The notes: a model not told the origin generated them from the sequence alone. A DNA stretch of 64,000 bases from an uncultured Acetobacteraceae bacterium (GCA_943912335.1 CALTUD010000001.1:1-64000), one strand, 5' to 3'. Shown: positions 35,761-46,031, counted from the stretch's first letter. Made by a program: numbers and translations.

Positions 35761-36714
35761 ATGACGCGATCTTTTTCCGATCACGCGAATGCCGTTCTGG
35801 CCACGGTCAGATCGCCGGGCCATGCGGCCACGTCGGAGATCGCGGCTTCGTGGCGGCGTTCCGCACTGCACCATAAGATCGATCCCGCCGCCACGGTCGA
35901 GCGCGACATCATCGAGCAGAAACGTCTGGCGGATCTGCGCGAGATGAACGGCTTCCTGCTCGCCGTCGCCGAACCGATTCTCGATCATCTGTATCGCGCC
36001 GTGGGCCGGTCCGGATGCGGCGTCGTGCTGAGCGATGCGGAAGGCACGATCCTGGACCAGCGCATCGGGCCCGCCGATCGCGCCGTGTTCGAGGCGGCCG
36101 GGCTGGTTCCGGGCGCAAGCTGGGCGGAAGCGCACGAGGGCACCAACGGCATCGGCACCTGTCTCTATGAGAAGAAGCCGGTGATCGTGTTCCGGCATCA
36201 GCATTTCGCGGCGCGCAATATCGGGCTGAGCTGCGCGGATGCACCGATCTACGACCCGTCGGGCCGTCTGGCCGGCGCGATCGACGTCTCCACCTGCCGG
36301 ACCGACCACGGCACGGAAACGGTGGAAATCATCGCCGCCCTGGTGGCCGACTGCGCGCGCCGGGTCGAGCGGGACCTGTTCTGCCGCCATTTCTCGTCCG
36401 CCCGGATCATCTTCCTGTCCGACGATCCGCATAGCGGCACCGTGCTTCTGGCGGCGGACCGGGACGATCTGCTGATCGGCGCCACGCGGGATGCGCGCCG
36501 GCGCTTCAATCTTGGCACCGAACTGGTTGCGGGCGTGCAGTCGATTAATCACGTGCTGGGCGACAATTCGGTCGCCGGATTCAACGACGGCGACCGTGCC
36601 GTGCTGCGTCAGGCGCTGGCGAACGCGAACGGAAATGCCAGCAAGGCAGCGGCACTTTTGGGAATCGGCCGGGCGACGTTATATCGCCGGATGGCCCGCG
36701 CCGGCCTCAGCTGA
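35761..36714 (+). CDS. AcoR-like regulator lacking the AAA+ domain
   Basis: Transcriptional regulator of 317 residues. The N-terminal helical region (about 20-75) has EIAASWRRSALHHKIDP, the opening of AcoR-type activators of acetoin/alcohol genes. A GAF sensory domain follows (about 85-200, GVVLSDAEGTILDQRIG, AHEGTNGIGTCL), and a C-terminal Fis-type helix-turn-helix (about 270-317, NANGNASKAAALLGIGRATLYRRM). The central sigma-54-activating AAA+ domain is absent, so it should work with the usual sigma factor. It lies directly upstream of the aldehyde and alcohol dehydrogenase genes, with a clear inverted repeat in between. Confidence 0.9.
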   Translation: MTRSFSDHANAVLATVRSPGHAATSEIAASWRRSALHHKIDPAATVERDIIEQKRLADLREMNGFLLAVAEPILDHLYRAVGRSGCGVVLSDAEGTILDQRIGPADRAVFEAAGLVPGASWAEAHEGTNGIGTCLYEKKPVIVFRHQHFAARNIGLSCADAPIYDPSGRLAGAIDVSTCRTDHGTETVEIIAALVADCARRVERDLFCRHFSSARIIFLSDDPHSGTVLLAADRDDLLIGATRDARRRFNLGTELVAGVQSINHVLGDNSVAGFNDGDRAVLRQALANANGNASKAAALLGIGRATLYRRMARAGLS

Positions 36715-36735
36715 TCTTGCCGCATCCGCGGTCCG

Positions 36736-36759
36736 GTCTGTCTCGCAGGTGAGACAGAC
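36736..36759 (+). promoter_or_regulatory. 9-bp inverted repeat, likely operator of the dehydrogenase operon
   Basis: GTCTGTCTC and GAGACAGAC form a perfect 9-bp inverted repeat around 6 nt. A -10-like TTTAAT lies at 36785-36790, putting the repeat centre about 50 bp before the expected transcription start, a normal activator position. The AcoR-like protein encoded next to it is the obvious candidate to bind (inference). Confidence 0.7.
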
Positions 36760-36863
36760 GATCCGGTTTTCGCCCCGGACCGGCTTTAATCGCCGCAGGC
36801 ACGGTCGCACTGTCCCTTCCCAGAACGACGGTCGGACACACGATCGCGACGGAGGGCTCTCTC

Positions 36864-38384
<1,521 letters not shown>

Positions 38385-38422
38385 GCAAAGCAAACAAAGA
38401 AACGAAACGGGAGAAACGTTCC

Positions 38423-39451
38423 ATGTCCAAGACCATGAAGGCCGCGGTTGTTCGCGAATTCGGCAAGCCGCTGACCATCGACGAGGTTCCGGTCCCGCAG
38501 GTCGGGCCGGGCCAGATCCAGGTCGCGATCCGCGCCTCCGGTGTCTGCCACACCGATCTGCATGCCGCGCATGGCGACTGGCCGGTGAAGCCGAACCCGC
38601 CCTTCATTCCGGGCCATGAAGGCGTCGGCTACGTCTCGCAGGTCGGCGCGGGTGTGAAGAACGTCAAGGAAGGCGATGCGGTCGGCGTGCCCTGGCTGTA
38701 CTCCGCTTGCGGACATTGCCGCCACTGCCTGGGCGGTTGGGAAACGCTGTGCGAAACGCAGGAGAACACCGGCTATTCCGTGAATGGCGGTTTCGCCGAC
38801 TACGTGATCGCCGATCCGAACTATGTCGGCCATCTGCCGTCCAACGTCGATTTCACGGCGATCGCCCCGATCCTGTGCGCCGGCGTCACGGTGTATAAGG
38901 GTCTGCGCATGACCGAGGCCCGCCCCGGCGATTTCGTCGCCATCAGCGGCATTGGCGGTCTCGGCCATCTGGCGGTTCAGTATGCCAAGGCGATGGGCTT
39001 CAATGTCGCCGCCATCGATGTCGATGACGCCAAGCTCGATCTGGCCCGCAGGCTCGGCGCGACCGTCACGGTGAATGCGCGCAAGGACGATCCGGCGACG
39101 GTGATCAAGCGCGAGACCGGTGGCGGTGTGGACGGCGTTCTGGTGACGGCGGTGAGCGAGAAGGCGTTCGAGCAGGCGATCGGCGTCACCCGACGCGGTG
39201 CCACCGTCGCGCTCAACGGCCTGCCGCCGGGCGATTTCCCGCTCAACATCTTCGGTCTCGTGCTGAACGGCATCACCGTGCGGGGCTCGATCGTCGGCAC
39301 CCGTCTCGATCTGCAGCACGCGATCGACTTCGCCACGGCCGGCAAGGTCAAGGCGACGGTGGAGGCAGGCAAGCTCGAGGACGTGAACGCCATCTTCGAC
39401 CGCATGCTCAAGGGCAAGATCGAAGGCCGCGTCGTGATGGAACTGAACTGA
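38423..39451 (+). CDS. adhP: Zinc-dependent alcohol dehydrogenase AdhP
   Basis: Cytoplasmic NAD-linked ethanol dehydrogenase of the medium-chain family, 342 residues. The catalytic zinc site is GVCHTDLHAAHGDWP and PGHEGVGYV. The structural zinc is bound by CGHCRHCLGGWETLC, and the cofactor loop is GIGGLGHLAVQYA. GGGAG stands about 9 nt before the ATG. With the upstream aldehyde dehydrogenase it forms an alcohol-to-acid module under the AcoR-like regulator. Acetic acid bacteria also use membrane PQQ enzymes for this, so this pair may serve other alcohols or redox balance (inference). Confidence 0.95.
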   Translation: MSKTMKAAVVREFGKPLTIDEVPVPQVGPGQIQVAIRASGVCHTDLHAAHGDWPVKPNPPFIPGHEGVGYVSQVGAGVKNVKEGDAVGVPWLYSACGHCRHCLGGWETLCETQENTGYSVNGGFADYVIADPNYVGHLPSNVDFTAIAPILCAGVTVYKGLRMTEARPGDFVAISGIGGLGHLAVQYAKAMGFNVAAIDVDDAKLDLARRLGATVTVNARKDDPATVIKRETGGGVDGVLVTAVSEKAFEQAIGVTRRGATVALNGLPPGDFPLNIFGLVLNGITVRGSIVGTRLDLQHAIDFATAGKVKATVEAGKLEDVNAIFDRMLKGKIEGRVVMELN

Positions 39452-39476
39452 CCTTGCAGAAGAGGGTCTCTGCGCG

Positions 39477-41021
39477 CTACCAGCTCGACAAGGGAAACCG
39501 CTTCCAGCGGTTGGTCGCGACGCAGAGATAGAAGAACGTCTCGTCATGCGCCGTCGTGTCTTTGGCGCAGGCGCTATGGGATGTGGACGGAACCGGGCCG
39601 CCGCCGAGCAGTACGGTTCCGTCCAGTTTCACGTTGGGACCGATCTCGATCGTGCCGGCCTTGTTCGGCAGATCCGTTCCGATCCAGGCGTTGCCGACAT
39701 TGTCGGTGCGGATGCCGAGGCAGGATGCGGCATGATCGCCGCAGATCGCGGCGCCGTTTTCGAAACGCGGCGTGCTGGTGAAGCCGAACACGCCGCCATC
39801 CAGATTCGGGCCGATGCCGTTGCTGGTGTTGCCGCTGCGGTCGAGCACGCAGTTGCGTCCGAGACAGGTATTGCCGGAAATGGTGACGTAGGCGGTGCCG
39901 CGATCGAGCACGATCGGCGTGCCGTAGAGATTGGTGAAGACGTTGCCGGACACGACGCTGCCGGCCGCAGGATCGCCGCCGAGATCCCTGGTATGGATCA
40001 TGATGTTCTGGGCCGGCCCGACGCTCGGGGGGCCGAGATAGAAGACGTTGCCGGTCACCACCAGACGGTCCATGTGCTCGGCGTGGATCGCTTCGGCGCC
40101 ACCCAGGAAATACGAGCCGGTCACGATCAGCGTGTCGGCGCCGTCGTCGAAGATGTCGTCGTATTTCGCGTTGAGTTGAGCCCCCTCCACCGTGATCTCG
40201 TCGATCGGCCCATGCCCGGCGCTGGTCGCGACCAGGCAATGGTCGGTTCCGGTGCAGCTCAGGCCGCGGATGGTGAACCCCTGGAGCGGTCCGGTGAGGC
40301 CGGTATGGCCGATCCTGAGCCCGGTCGCGCTGCGCCCGTTCACGTAGAGATCCTTGATGTGATGCTCGACGCTGATCTGACCCGGCGTGTCGTAACGCAC
40401 GCAGGTGCCGTGGAAGCCGACGCCGCAATAGGTGTCGCTCAGCGTGGTGACGTTGTCGGCGGAGAGAAGCAGCCCGGTGGCGAAGGAGCCCGTTCCGGCG
40501 AAGACGAGCTTGTCCGTGGCGACGCCCGGCATCATCGCCCCGCCGCCCTCCGTGGTGATGGCGAGGGCGGTTCCACCGGTATCGTCGCCGCCATGGAGAA
40601 ACGACAAACCGCTGATCGCGACGGAGAAGCCGGATGAACCGGCCTTGCCGCCGCGCATGGCGACGGTGAGGAGCGTGTCCTTGTATCCGCCCGGAACGAG
40701 CAGCTTGGCGCCGTTCATGCCGGGGCTGGCGATGGTGAACGACGTATCGCCGCCGATCTCGATATGCAGATGGCCCGCGATCAGATAGGTCCTGCCGCCC
40801 GGCACGAGCAGGGACCGCGCGCCACGCCCATCATCGCGTGCCGCGTCGAGCGCGTTCTGGAAGGCCCGCGTATCGTCCGCCACGCCGTCCCCGACCGCGC
40901 CGAAATCCTGCACGTTCAAGGCTGCCGGCGAAGAAGGAGCTGCCGCCAGACACGCGGCACCGTGCGACAGCAGCAGGACCACCAGCGCGCAGAAGCGGAA
41001 AACTTTCATCCCGACGCGCAT
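39477..41021 (-). CDS. Secreted right-handed beta-helix protein (pectate-lyase-3 superfamily)
   Basis: The 514 residues begin with a signal peptide (FCALVVLLLSHGAACLA, cleavage near residue 26). The Pectate_lyase_3 opening LNVQDFGAVGDGVADDTRAFQNALDAA follows, then parallel beta-helix repeats to about residue 430 (FTIRGLSCTG, LIVTGSYFLGG, LVVTGNVFYLG, VTISGNTCLG). It is more likely a polysaccharide lyase/hydrolase or tailspike-like surface protein than a true pectate lyase; no catalytic triad can be assigned. Several cysteines suggest disulfides. Start ATG 41021 or ATG 41009 (MKVFRF). It follows the DjlA-like gene by 14 bp on the same strand. Confidence 0.82.
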   Translation of the reverse strand: MRVGMKVFRFCALVVLLLSHGAACLAAAPSSPAALNVQDFGAVGDGVADDTRAFQNALDAARDDGRGARSLLVPGGRTYLIAGHLHIEIGGDTSFTIASPGMNGAKLLVPGGYKDTLLTVAMRGGKAGSSGFSVAISGLSFLHGGDDTGGTALAITTEGGGAMMPGVATDKLVFAGTGSFATGLLLSADNVTTLSDTYCGVGFHGTCVRYDTPGQISVEHHIKDLYVNGRSATGLRIGHTGLTGPLQGFTIRGLSCTGTDHCLVATSAGHGPIDEITVEGAQLNAKYDDIFDDGADTLIVTGSYFLGGAEAIHAEHMDRLVVTGNVFYLGPPSVGPAQNIMIHTRDLGGDPAAGSVVSGNVFTNLYGTPIVLDRGTAYVTISGNTCLGRNCVLDRSGNTSNGIGPNLDGGVFGFTSTPRFENGAAICGDHAASCLGIRTDNVGNAWIGTDLPNKAGTIEIGPNVKLDGTVLLGGGPVPSTSHSACAKDTTAHDETFFYLCVATNRWKRFPLSSW

Positions 41022-41034
41022 CCGGCGGCCGGAC

Positions 41035-41877
41035 TCACAGGCCGCGATCGCGCTTGATCCTGTCCCAGGCGGCGTTGATGCGCGCCACTTTCTCCGAGGC
41101 GCCGGCGATCTCCGCCACGGAGGCACCGCGCGAGGCCATCGAATCCGGGTGGTTCTCGCGCATCAGGCGGCGCCACACGGCGCGCACCTCCTCGTCGGTG
41201 GCGCGGCGGGCGATGCCCAGAACGGCATAGGCGTCAGGCTCGTTCGGCGAAGGCCGCGCGCCCCCGTTCTCGGCGCGATCCCAGGCGCCGGGACCGAGGC
41301 CGAAGGCGCGGTTCACAGCGTTCAGGAAGACCAGCTCCTTGTCGTTCACGGGCCCATCGGCGCGGGCGATGGCGAACAAGGCGGAAAGCGCGTTTTCCAG
41401 CATGGCGGGCTGGTCGGTGAAGGCGCGCGCCAGTTCCTCCGCGTAGGGCACAAAATCGTCGGTGCGGGACCGGGCCTGATCGAACAGGCGGCCGATCTCG
41501 CGTGCATTCTCCGGCGGAATGCCGAAATTGCGCTTGAAGGCGTCGATCTCCTGCCGATTCACCGGCGCGTCGCATTTGGCGAGCTTGGCCGACAGAACCA
41601 CCACCACCAGGGCGAACAACTGGTCGCGCTTGCCGGTCAGCGCCGCCATCTTGGCGGCGAGACGCAAGGCGGCATTGTTGGGATCGGCGGCCTGTCGATT
41701 GAGGGGATCTGTGCCGAGAAAGCCGGTGCCGCCCCAGGCGCCCCATTGGCCGGGCGGCGGATCGAGCAGCGAACCGCGATCGGCAGCATGGCCCAGGGCC
41801 GCGCCGATCACGGCCCCAATCGGGCCGCCCATCATCGCGCCCGTCACCCCGCCGAACAGCTTGCCCCAGATCGCCAT
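41035..41877 (-). CDS. DjlA-like co-chaperone with TerB and J domains
   Basis: Membrane-anchored DnaK partner. Of 280 residues, the first 30 (MAIWGKLFGGVTGAMMGGPIG) are a glycine-rich TM segment as in DjlA. A TerB-like domain follows at about 70-195 (KLAKCDAPVNRQEIDAFKR ... ADGPVNDKELVFL). The C-terminal J domain at about 215-280 contains the HPD tripeptide (RRLMRENHPDSMASRG) needed to stimulate DnaK. It precedes the beta-helix gene closely. Its client is unknown. Confidence 0.92.
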   Translation of the reverse strand: MAIWGKLFGGVTGAMMGGPIGAVIGAALGHAADRGSLLDPPPGQWGAWGGTGFLGTDPLNRQAADPNNAALRLAAKMAALTGKRDQLFALVVVVLSAKLAKCDAPVNRQEIDAFKRNFGIPPENAREIGRLFDQARSRTDDFVPYAEELARAFTDQPAMLENALSALFAIARADGPVNDKELVFLNAVNRAFGLGPGAWDRAENGGARPSPNEPDAYAVLGIARRATDEEVRAVWRRLMRENHPDSMASRGASVAEIAGASEKVARINAAWDRIKRDRGL

Positions 41878-42002
41878 GCCCTGCCTGTATCACATGCCCA
41901 GCAATTTGGGCTCCCGGCAAAACGGCGCGACCACGTTCTGGGTTCGCTCGAACGGAAAGGAGACCGGCGCCAGGGGATCGGCGCCGGGGCGACGCGGCGG
42001 GT

Positions 42003-42182
42003 TCAGCGCTGCGGTCCGTCGTTGCAGACCGAATGGGCGAGACGCAGCAGGCGGGACGCGCTGCGCGGCAGGCCGGCGCGATGCGCTTCCTCGGCGAGGG
42101 ACAGGAGCTGGTGGGACAGCATCAGCGGGCTGACCGGGTCGGCGCCGCGTGCGGTGTTGGCCTGGGTGCGGATGGGAGCCAT
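42003..42182 (-). CDS. Small protein of 59 residues, unknown
   Basis: Short gene with ATG 42182 preceded by GAGGAAG at a good spacing and ending at TGA 42003. The middle, SPLMLSHQLLSLAEEAHRAG, and the end, SRLLRLAHSVCNDG, form two amphipathic helices. No transmembrane segment, no known family. Codon third positions are GC-rich, as in the neighbouring real genes. The overlapping longer frame on the same strand (41890-42231) is Arg/Pro-rich and looks non-coding. It lies alone between djlA and the ribbon-helix-helix gene. Confidence 0.6.
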   Translation of the reverse strand: MAPIRTQANTARGADPVSPLMLSHQLLSLAEEAHRAGLPRSASRLLRLAHSVCNDGPQR

Positions 42183-42247
42183 GGATTTCTTCCTCGTGCT
42201 TTCGGCTCCGTTCTGGTGCCGACTGGCGCACGATGACTCTCCAACCC

Positions 42248-42505
42248 TTAACCCGCGGTAAACGATGCGCCAGCCGGAACGATTTTTTTGGCGGTTTCTT
42301 CGAGCGCCAGGACGCGCAGGGCTGAGGCGAGGCTGCGCGCCGGATCGCGACCGGAATCCACCCGCTCCACGAGCTGCGGCAAGGTCTCGCCGCCTTCGGT
42401 GGCGATGCGCTCGAGGGCGCGCCAGAATTCCGGCTCGAGCGCCACGCTGGTGCCGTGCCCGGACAGAACCAGGCTGCGTTTGCTCATCGCCCGCGGCTTG
42501 CTCAT
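42248..42505 (-). CDS. Ribbon-helix-helix protein
   Basis: An 85-residue probable DNA-binding protein of the RHH type. Its core SLVLSGHGTSVALEPEFWRALERIA is an N-terminal strand followed by a helix. A second helix, TLPQLVERVDSG, leads into SLASALRVLAL. This matches small RHH-domain proteins widespread in alphaproteobacteria. ATG 42505 overlaps the queG stop (ATGA), so it is the last gene of the tgt-queG unit. An internal ATG at 42487 is a second possible start. Target unknown. Confidence 0.85.
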   Translation of the reverse strand: MSKPRAMSKRSLVLSGHGTSVALEPEFWRALERIATEGGETLPQLVERVDSGRDPARSLASALRVLALEETAKKIVPAGASFTAG

Positions 42506-43650
42506 CTCCCGTGCTCCAGCCGCGCCGCCGCCCAGCCGGCCGCTTCCGCCACCACAGGATCGGGGTCGTCCGTCAGCGCCCGCACGGAGGGCAGCAGGGC
42601 CGTGTCGCCGGAATTGCCGATCGCGATCGCCACGTTGCGCACGAAGCGGTTGCGGCCGATGCGCTTGACCGGCGAACCGGAAAACAGCGCCCGGAAGCCG
42701 GAATCGTCCAAAGCCGCCAGCGCGGCCAGATGCGGCGCGTTCAGCTCGGCGCGCGCCTGCAGCTTGGCGGTATGGCCGGCCACGGCGAAGCGGTTCCAGG
42801 GGCAGACGGCCAGGCAATCGTCGCAGCCATAGATGCGGTTGCCCATCGCCGGACGCAGCGCTTCCGGGATCGGCCCGGCATGTTCGATGGTGAGATAGGA
42901 AATGCAGCGCGTGGCATCGAGCCGATACGGCGCCGGAAACGCGTCGGTGGGGCAGGCGGACAGACAGGCGGTGCAGGTTCCGCAGCTCCCGGCCGGGATC
43001 GCCGATTGGGGCAAGGCCAGCGTGGTGTAGATCTCGCCCAGGAACAGCCAGGAGCCGTGCGCGCGCGACAGGAGGTTGGTGTGCTTGCCCTGCCAGCCGA
43101 GTCCCGCGCGGGCGGCAAGGGGCTTCTCCATCACGGGCGCGGTGTCGACGAACACCTTCACGCCGCCGCCGCCCTGCTTCACCACGAACTGCGCCAGGTG
43201 CTTCAGCATGCCCTTCACCACGTCGTGGTAGTCGCGGTTGCGGGCATAGACCGAGATGGCGCCCCGATCGCGCAGGGCCTGCAGTGCGCGCGGATCGTCC
43301 TCGGGTGCGTAGGACAGGCCGAGCGCGATCACGGACCGTGCCTCCGGCCACAGCGTCCGCGGGTCGCTGCGCTGGTCCACGCGTTCGGCGAGCCAGCCCA
43401 TCTCGCCGTGATGGCCCTCGGCCAGGAAATCCACCAGACGGCGCCGCGCTTCCGGGCCCAGCGACGCTTCGGTGATGCCGAACGCATCGAAGCCGAGTGC
43501 GAAGGCGTGGTCGCGGATCCGGCCCGCCAGCCTTTCGGCATCGACCGGAGCGGGCGACCCGGAGCGCAGCGTCGGCGGCGGACCGTCGTTGCCGCCCATG
43601 GCAGGTGTGGCGCCGGATGGCGCTTCTGCGCGCTCCGGCGCCTCCGTCAT
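42502..43650 (-). CDS. queG: Epoxyqueuosine reductase QueG
   Basis: Cobalamin-dependent iron-sulfur enzyme that performs the last step of queuosine synthesis on tRNA. The 382 residues have a polar 35-residue N-terminal extension and a catalytic region, GFDAFGITEASLG. Two [4Fe-4S] motifs follow, CGTCTACLSACP and CDDCLAVCPWN, and a C-terminal HEAT-like part reads NVAIAIGNSGDTALLPSVRAL. It overlaps tgt upstream and the RHH gene downstream, both by ATGA. With metH it means that cobalamin serves at least two enzymes encoded here. Confidence 0.95.
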   Translation of the reverse strand: MTEAPERAEAPSGATPAMGGNDGPPPTLRSGSPAPVDAERLAGRIRDHAFALGFDAFGITEASLGPEARRRLVDFLAEGHHGEMGWLAERVDQRSDPRTLWPEARSVIALGLSYAPEDDPRALQALRDRGAISVYARNRDYHDVVKGMLKHLAQFVVKQGGGGVKVFVDTAPVMEKPLAARAGLGWQGKHTNLLSRAHGSWLFLGEIYTTLALPQSAIPAGSCGTCTACLSACPTDAFPAPYRLDATRCISYLTIEHAGPIPEALRPAMGNRIYGCDDCLAVCPWNRFAVAGHTAKLQARAELNAPHLAALAALDDSGFRALFSGSPVKRIGRNRFVRNVAIAIGNSGDTALLPSVRALTDDPDPVVAEAAGWAAARLEHGR

Positions 43651-44771
43651 GGCGGCGGATCGCCTCCGGCCCAGGCGGCGCGCAGTTCGGCGGCATGCGC
43701 GTCCAGACGATTCTCGGTGATGGCGGTGCGGATGCCGCGCATCAGCGACTGGTAGTAGGTCAGATTGTGCCAGGTGAGCAGCATCGGTCCCAGGATCTCG
43801 TCGGCCCGGAACAGGTGATGCAGATAGGCGCGGGTGTGTTTGGTGCAGGCCGGGCAGGCGCAGCCGGCCTGGATCGGACGCGTGTCCTCGGCATGGCGGG
43901 CATTGCGCAGGTTCAGCGTGCCGAAGGCGGTGTAGGCGCGCGCGGTGCGGCCGGCCCGGGTCGGCATCACGCAGTCGAACATGTCGATGCCGCGCTGCAC
44001 CCCGCCCAGCAGATCGTCCGGAGTGCCGACGCCCATCAGATAGCGCGGCTTGTCGCCCGGCAGCAGCGGAACGGTGGTGTCCAGAGTGGAGAACATCAGC
44101 GCCTGGCCTTCGCCGACCGCGAGGCCGCCGACCGCGTAGCCCTCGAAGCCGATCCCGGTCAGGGCGCGGACGCTTTCGGCCCGCAACTCGGGTTCCACGC
44201 CGCCCTGGACGATGCCGAACTGGGCATAACCTTCACGCTGAATGAAAACCTCGCGCGACCGTGCCGCCCAGCGCATGGACAGGCGCATGGAGGCGGCGAT
44301 GGTCTCGACCGATGCCGGGAGGGCCGGGCATTCGTCGAAGCACATGGTGATGGTGGCATCGAGCGCGTGCTGGATCTCGGTGGAGCGTTCCGGGGTGAGG
44401 CGGTGCTTGGAGCCGTCGATATGCGAGTTGAAGGTGACGCCGTCCTGGTCGAGCTTGCGCAGGCTGCCCAGCGACATGACCTGGAAGCCGCCGGAATCGG
44501 TCAGGATCGGCCCCGGCCAGTCCATGAAGCGATGCAGCCCGCCCAGGGCGCGGACACGTTCGGCGCCGGGGCGGAGCATCAGGTGGTAGGTGTTGCCGAG
44601 CACGATGCCGGCGCCGGTGGAGCGCACCGCGTCGGCGGTCATCGCTTTCACGGTGCCGGCCGTGCCGACGGGCATGAAGGTGGGCGTTGGCACGGCGCCG
44701 TGCGCGGTGTGGAGGATGCCGGCGCGGGCTTCGCCGTCGGTGGCCTCGCGCTGCCAGAAGAAAGCGCTCAT
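43647..44771 (-). CDS. tgt: tRNA-guanine transglycosylase
   Basis: Swaps guanine at the wobble base of GUN-anticodon tRNAs for preQ1. The 374 residues include LTDSGGFQVMSLG (catalytic Asp), GGVEPELR, the nucleophile region GIDMFDCVMPTR, and the zinc site CACPACTKHTRAYLHHLF. ATG 44771 is the expected start, but its upstream bases belong to the long inverted repeat and contain no proper ribosome site. An in-frame start at 44795 would lie inside the repeat. It follows queA and overlaps queG. Confidence 0.95.
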   Translation of the reverse strand: MSAFFWQREATDGEARAGILHTAHGAVPTPTFMPVGTAGTVKAMTADAVRSTGAGIVLGNTYHLMLRPGAERVRALGGLHRFMDWPGPILTDSGGFQVMSLGSLRKLDQDGVTFNSHIDGSKHRLTPERSTEIQHALDATITMCFDECPALPASVETIAASMRLSMRWAARSREVFIQREGYAQFGIVQGGVEPELRAESVRALTGIGFEGYAVGGLAVGEGQALMFSTLDTTVPLLPGDKPRYLMGVGTPDDLLGGVQRGIDMFDCVMPTRAGRTARAYTAFGTLNLRNARHAEDTRPIQAGCACPACTKHTRAYLHHLFRADEILGPMLLTWHNLTYYQSLMRGIRTAITENRLDAHAAELRAAWAGGDPPP

Positions 44772-44886
44772 CTTTTTCTGAAGAAAAAGAAGCAAAAAGA
44801 CTTCATCCGTTTGGTCTGTACCGCGCGGCCAGTCTCCGGTCCGAACGGACAGAAGTTTTTTGGTTCTTTTTTACAAAAAAGAACAT
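44771..44886. repeat. Long imperfect inverted repeat in the queA-tgt gap
   Basis: Left arm 44771-44814 and right arm 44841-44886 are imperfect complements. Runs such as AAGAAGCAAAAAGACTTC and TCCGTTTGG on the left mirror CCGAACGGA and GAAGTTTTTTGGTTCTTTTT on the right. Inside the right arm is a further perfect 10-bp hairpin (44863-44884, GTTCTTTTTT / AAAAAAGAAC). The element is very A/T-rich for this genome. It fills the whole gap from the queA stop to the tgt start. It may be a small non-autonomous element or a terminator/processing hairpin. Confidence 0.7.
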
Positions 44887-44889
44887 CCT

Positions 44890-45933
44890 TCATGACTGCC
44901 GCTCCAACAAACACGCATCCCCGAACGAATAGAACCGATACCCCGTCGCCACCGCATGCGCGTAGGCGTTTTTCATCCGCTCGGTGCCGGCGAAGGCGCA
45001 GACCAGCATGAACAGGGTCGAGCGCGGCAGATGGAAATTGGTGAGCAGCATGTCCACGGCGCGGAAACGATGGCCCGGCAGGATGAACAGGCTGGTTTCG
45101 CGATCGAACGGATGCACGGTGCCGGTCTCGTCCACCGCGCTTTCCAGCAGGCGCAGCGCCGTGGTGCCGATCGCCACCACCCGTCCGCCCGCTGCGCGGG
45201 TGCGGTTGATCGCCGCCGCCGCGTCCGCGCCGAGAATGCCGCGCTCGGGGTGCATCCTGTGGTCGGACACGGCATCGGCGCGCATGGGCAGGAAGGTGCC
45301 GGCGCCGACATGGAGGGTGACGGTGGCGAGTCCGATGCCGCGCGACGCCGCTTCCGCCAGCAGAGCGGGGGTGAAATGCAGCCCTGCGGTGGGCGCGGCC
45401 ACGGCGCCGTCATGGGCGGCGAACACGGTCTGGTAGTCGCTCTTGTCGGCCTCGGTCGGGCCGTCCGGGCGGGCGATATAGGGCGGCAGCGCCAGGCGGC
45501 CGGCTTCGCGCAGGAAGCGGTCGAACGCCTCGCCTTCCGCCGCAAAGCGCAGCTCCGCGCCGCCGCCCTCTTCAAGCGCGATCACCGCGGCTGTGATCTC
45601 GCTGCCGGGAAAGCGCAGCGTGTCGCCGACGCGCAGGCGGCGGGCATTGCGTACCAGAGCGTGCCAGCTTCCGTCCGGCAGAACGCGGTCGAGCGTGATG
45701 CCGATGCGGGCTTCGCCGCGCAGGGCGGCCAGCTGCGCCGGGATCACCTTGGTGTCGTTGGCGACCAGGAGATCGCCCGGCTGCAGCAGCGTGGGCAGTT
45801 CGGACACGACCCGGTCGAACACGTCCTCGCCGCGCACGTCGAGCAGGCGCGCGCTTTCACGCGGCCGCGCCGGGGCCTGGGCGATGCGTTCCGGGGGCAG
45901 GGGAAAATCGAAATCGGCGGCGAGCAGAACCAT
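44890..45933 (-). CDS. queA: S-adenosylmethionine:tRNA ribosyltransferase-isomerase QueA
   Basis: Adds the cyclopentene-epoxide precursor from AdoMet to preQ1 on tRNA. The 347 residues show DFDFPLPPERIAQAPARPR, GDLLVANDTKVIPAQL, the central YQTVFAAHDGAVAAPTAGLHF and a C-terminal MLLTNFHLPRSTLFMLVCAFAG. Start ATG 45933. An in-frame extension upstream runs into the divergent MATE gene's leader and is not needed. First gene of the queuosine block. The palindromic element begins right after its stop. Confidence 0.96.
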   Translation of the reverse strand: MVLLAADFDFPLPPERIAQAPARPRESARLLDVRGEDVFDRVVSELPTLLQPGDLLVANDTKVIPAQLAALRGEARIGITLDRVLPDGSWHALVRNARRLRVGDTLRFPGSEITAAVIALEEGGGAELRFAAEGEAFDRFLREAGRLALPPYIARPDGPTEADKSDYQTVFAAHDGAVAAPTAGLHFTPALLAEAASRGIGLATVTLHVGAGTFLPMRADAVSDHRMHPERGILGADAAAAINRTRAAGGRVVAIGTTALRLLESAVDETGTVHPFDRETSLFILPGHRFRAVDMLLTNFHLPRSTLFMLVCAFAGTERMKNAYAHAVATGYRFYSFGDACLLERQS

Positions 45934-46031
45934 GATGCGGCGGGATTTAACGGAGCCGGGCCCGATCGGCCAGCGTTTCGGGCCCGGGCCTGCTGGCGCG
46001 CGGACCGCTTTCATGGTCTGACAAGCACAAG

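Noticed and set aside
36760..36863. Sigma-54 promoter before the aldehyde dehydrogenase gene
   Set aside because: No GG and GC pair with the strict 10-nt spacing in the right context, and the regulator lacks the AAA+ domain needed.
41890..42231. 113-codon frame overlapping the 59-residue gene
   Set aside because: Arg/Pro/Ser-rich, no ribosome site; the shorter frame has a proper site and better composition.
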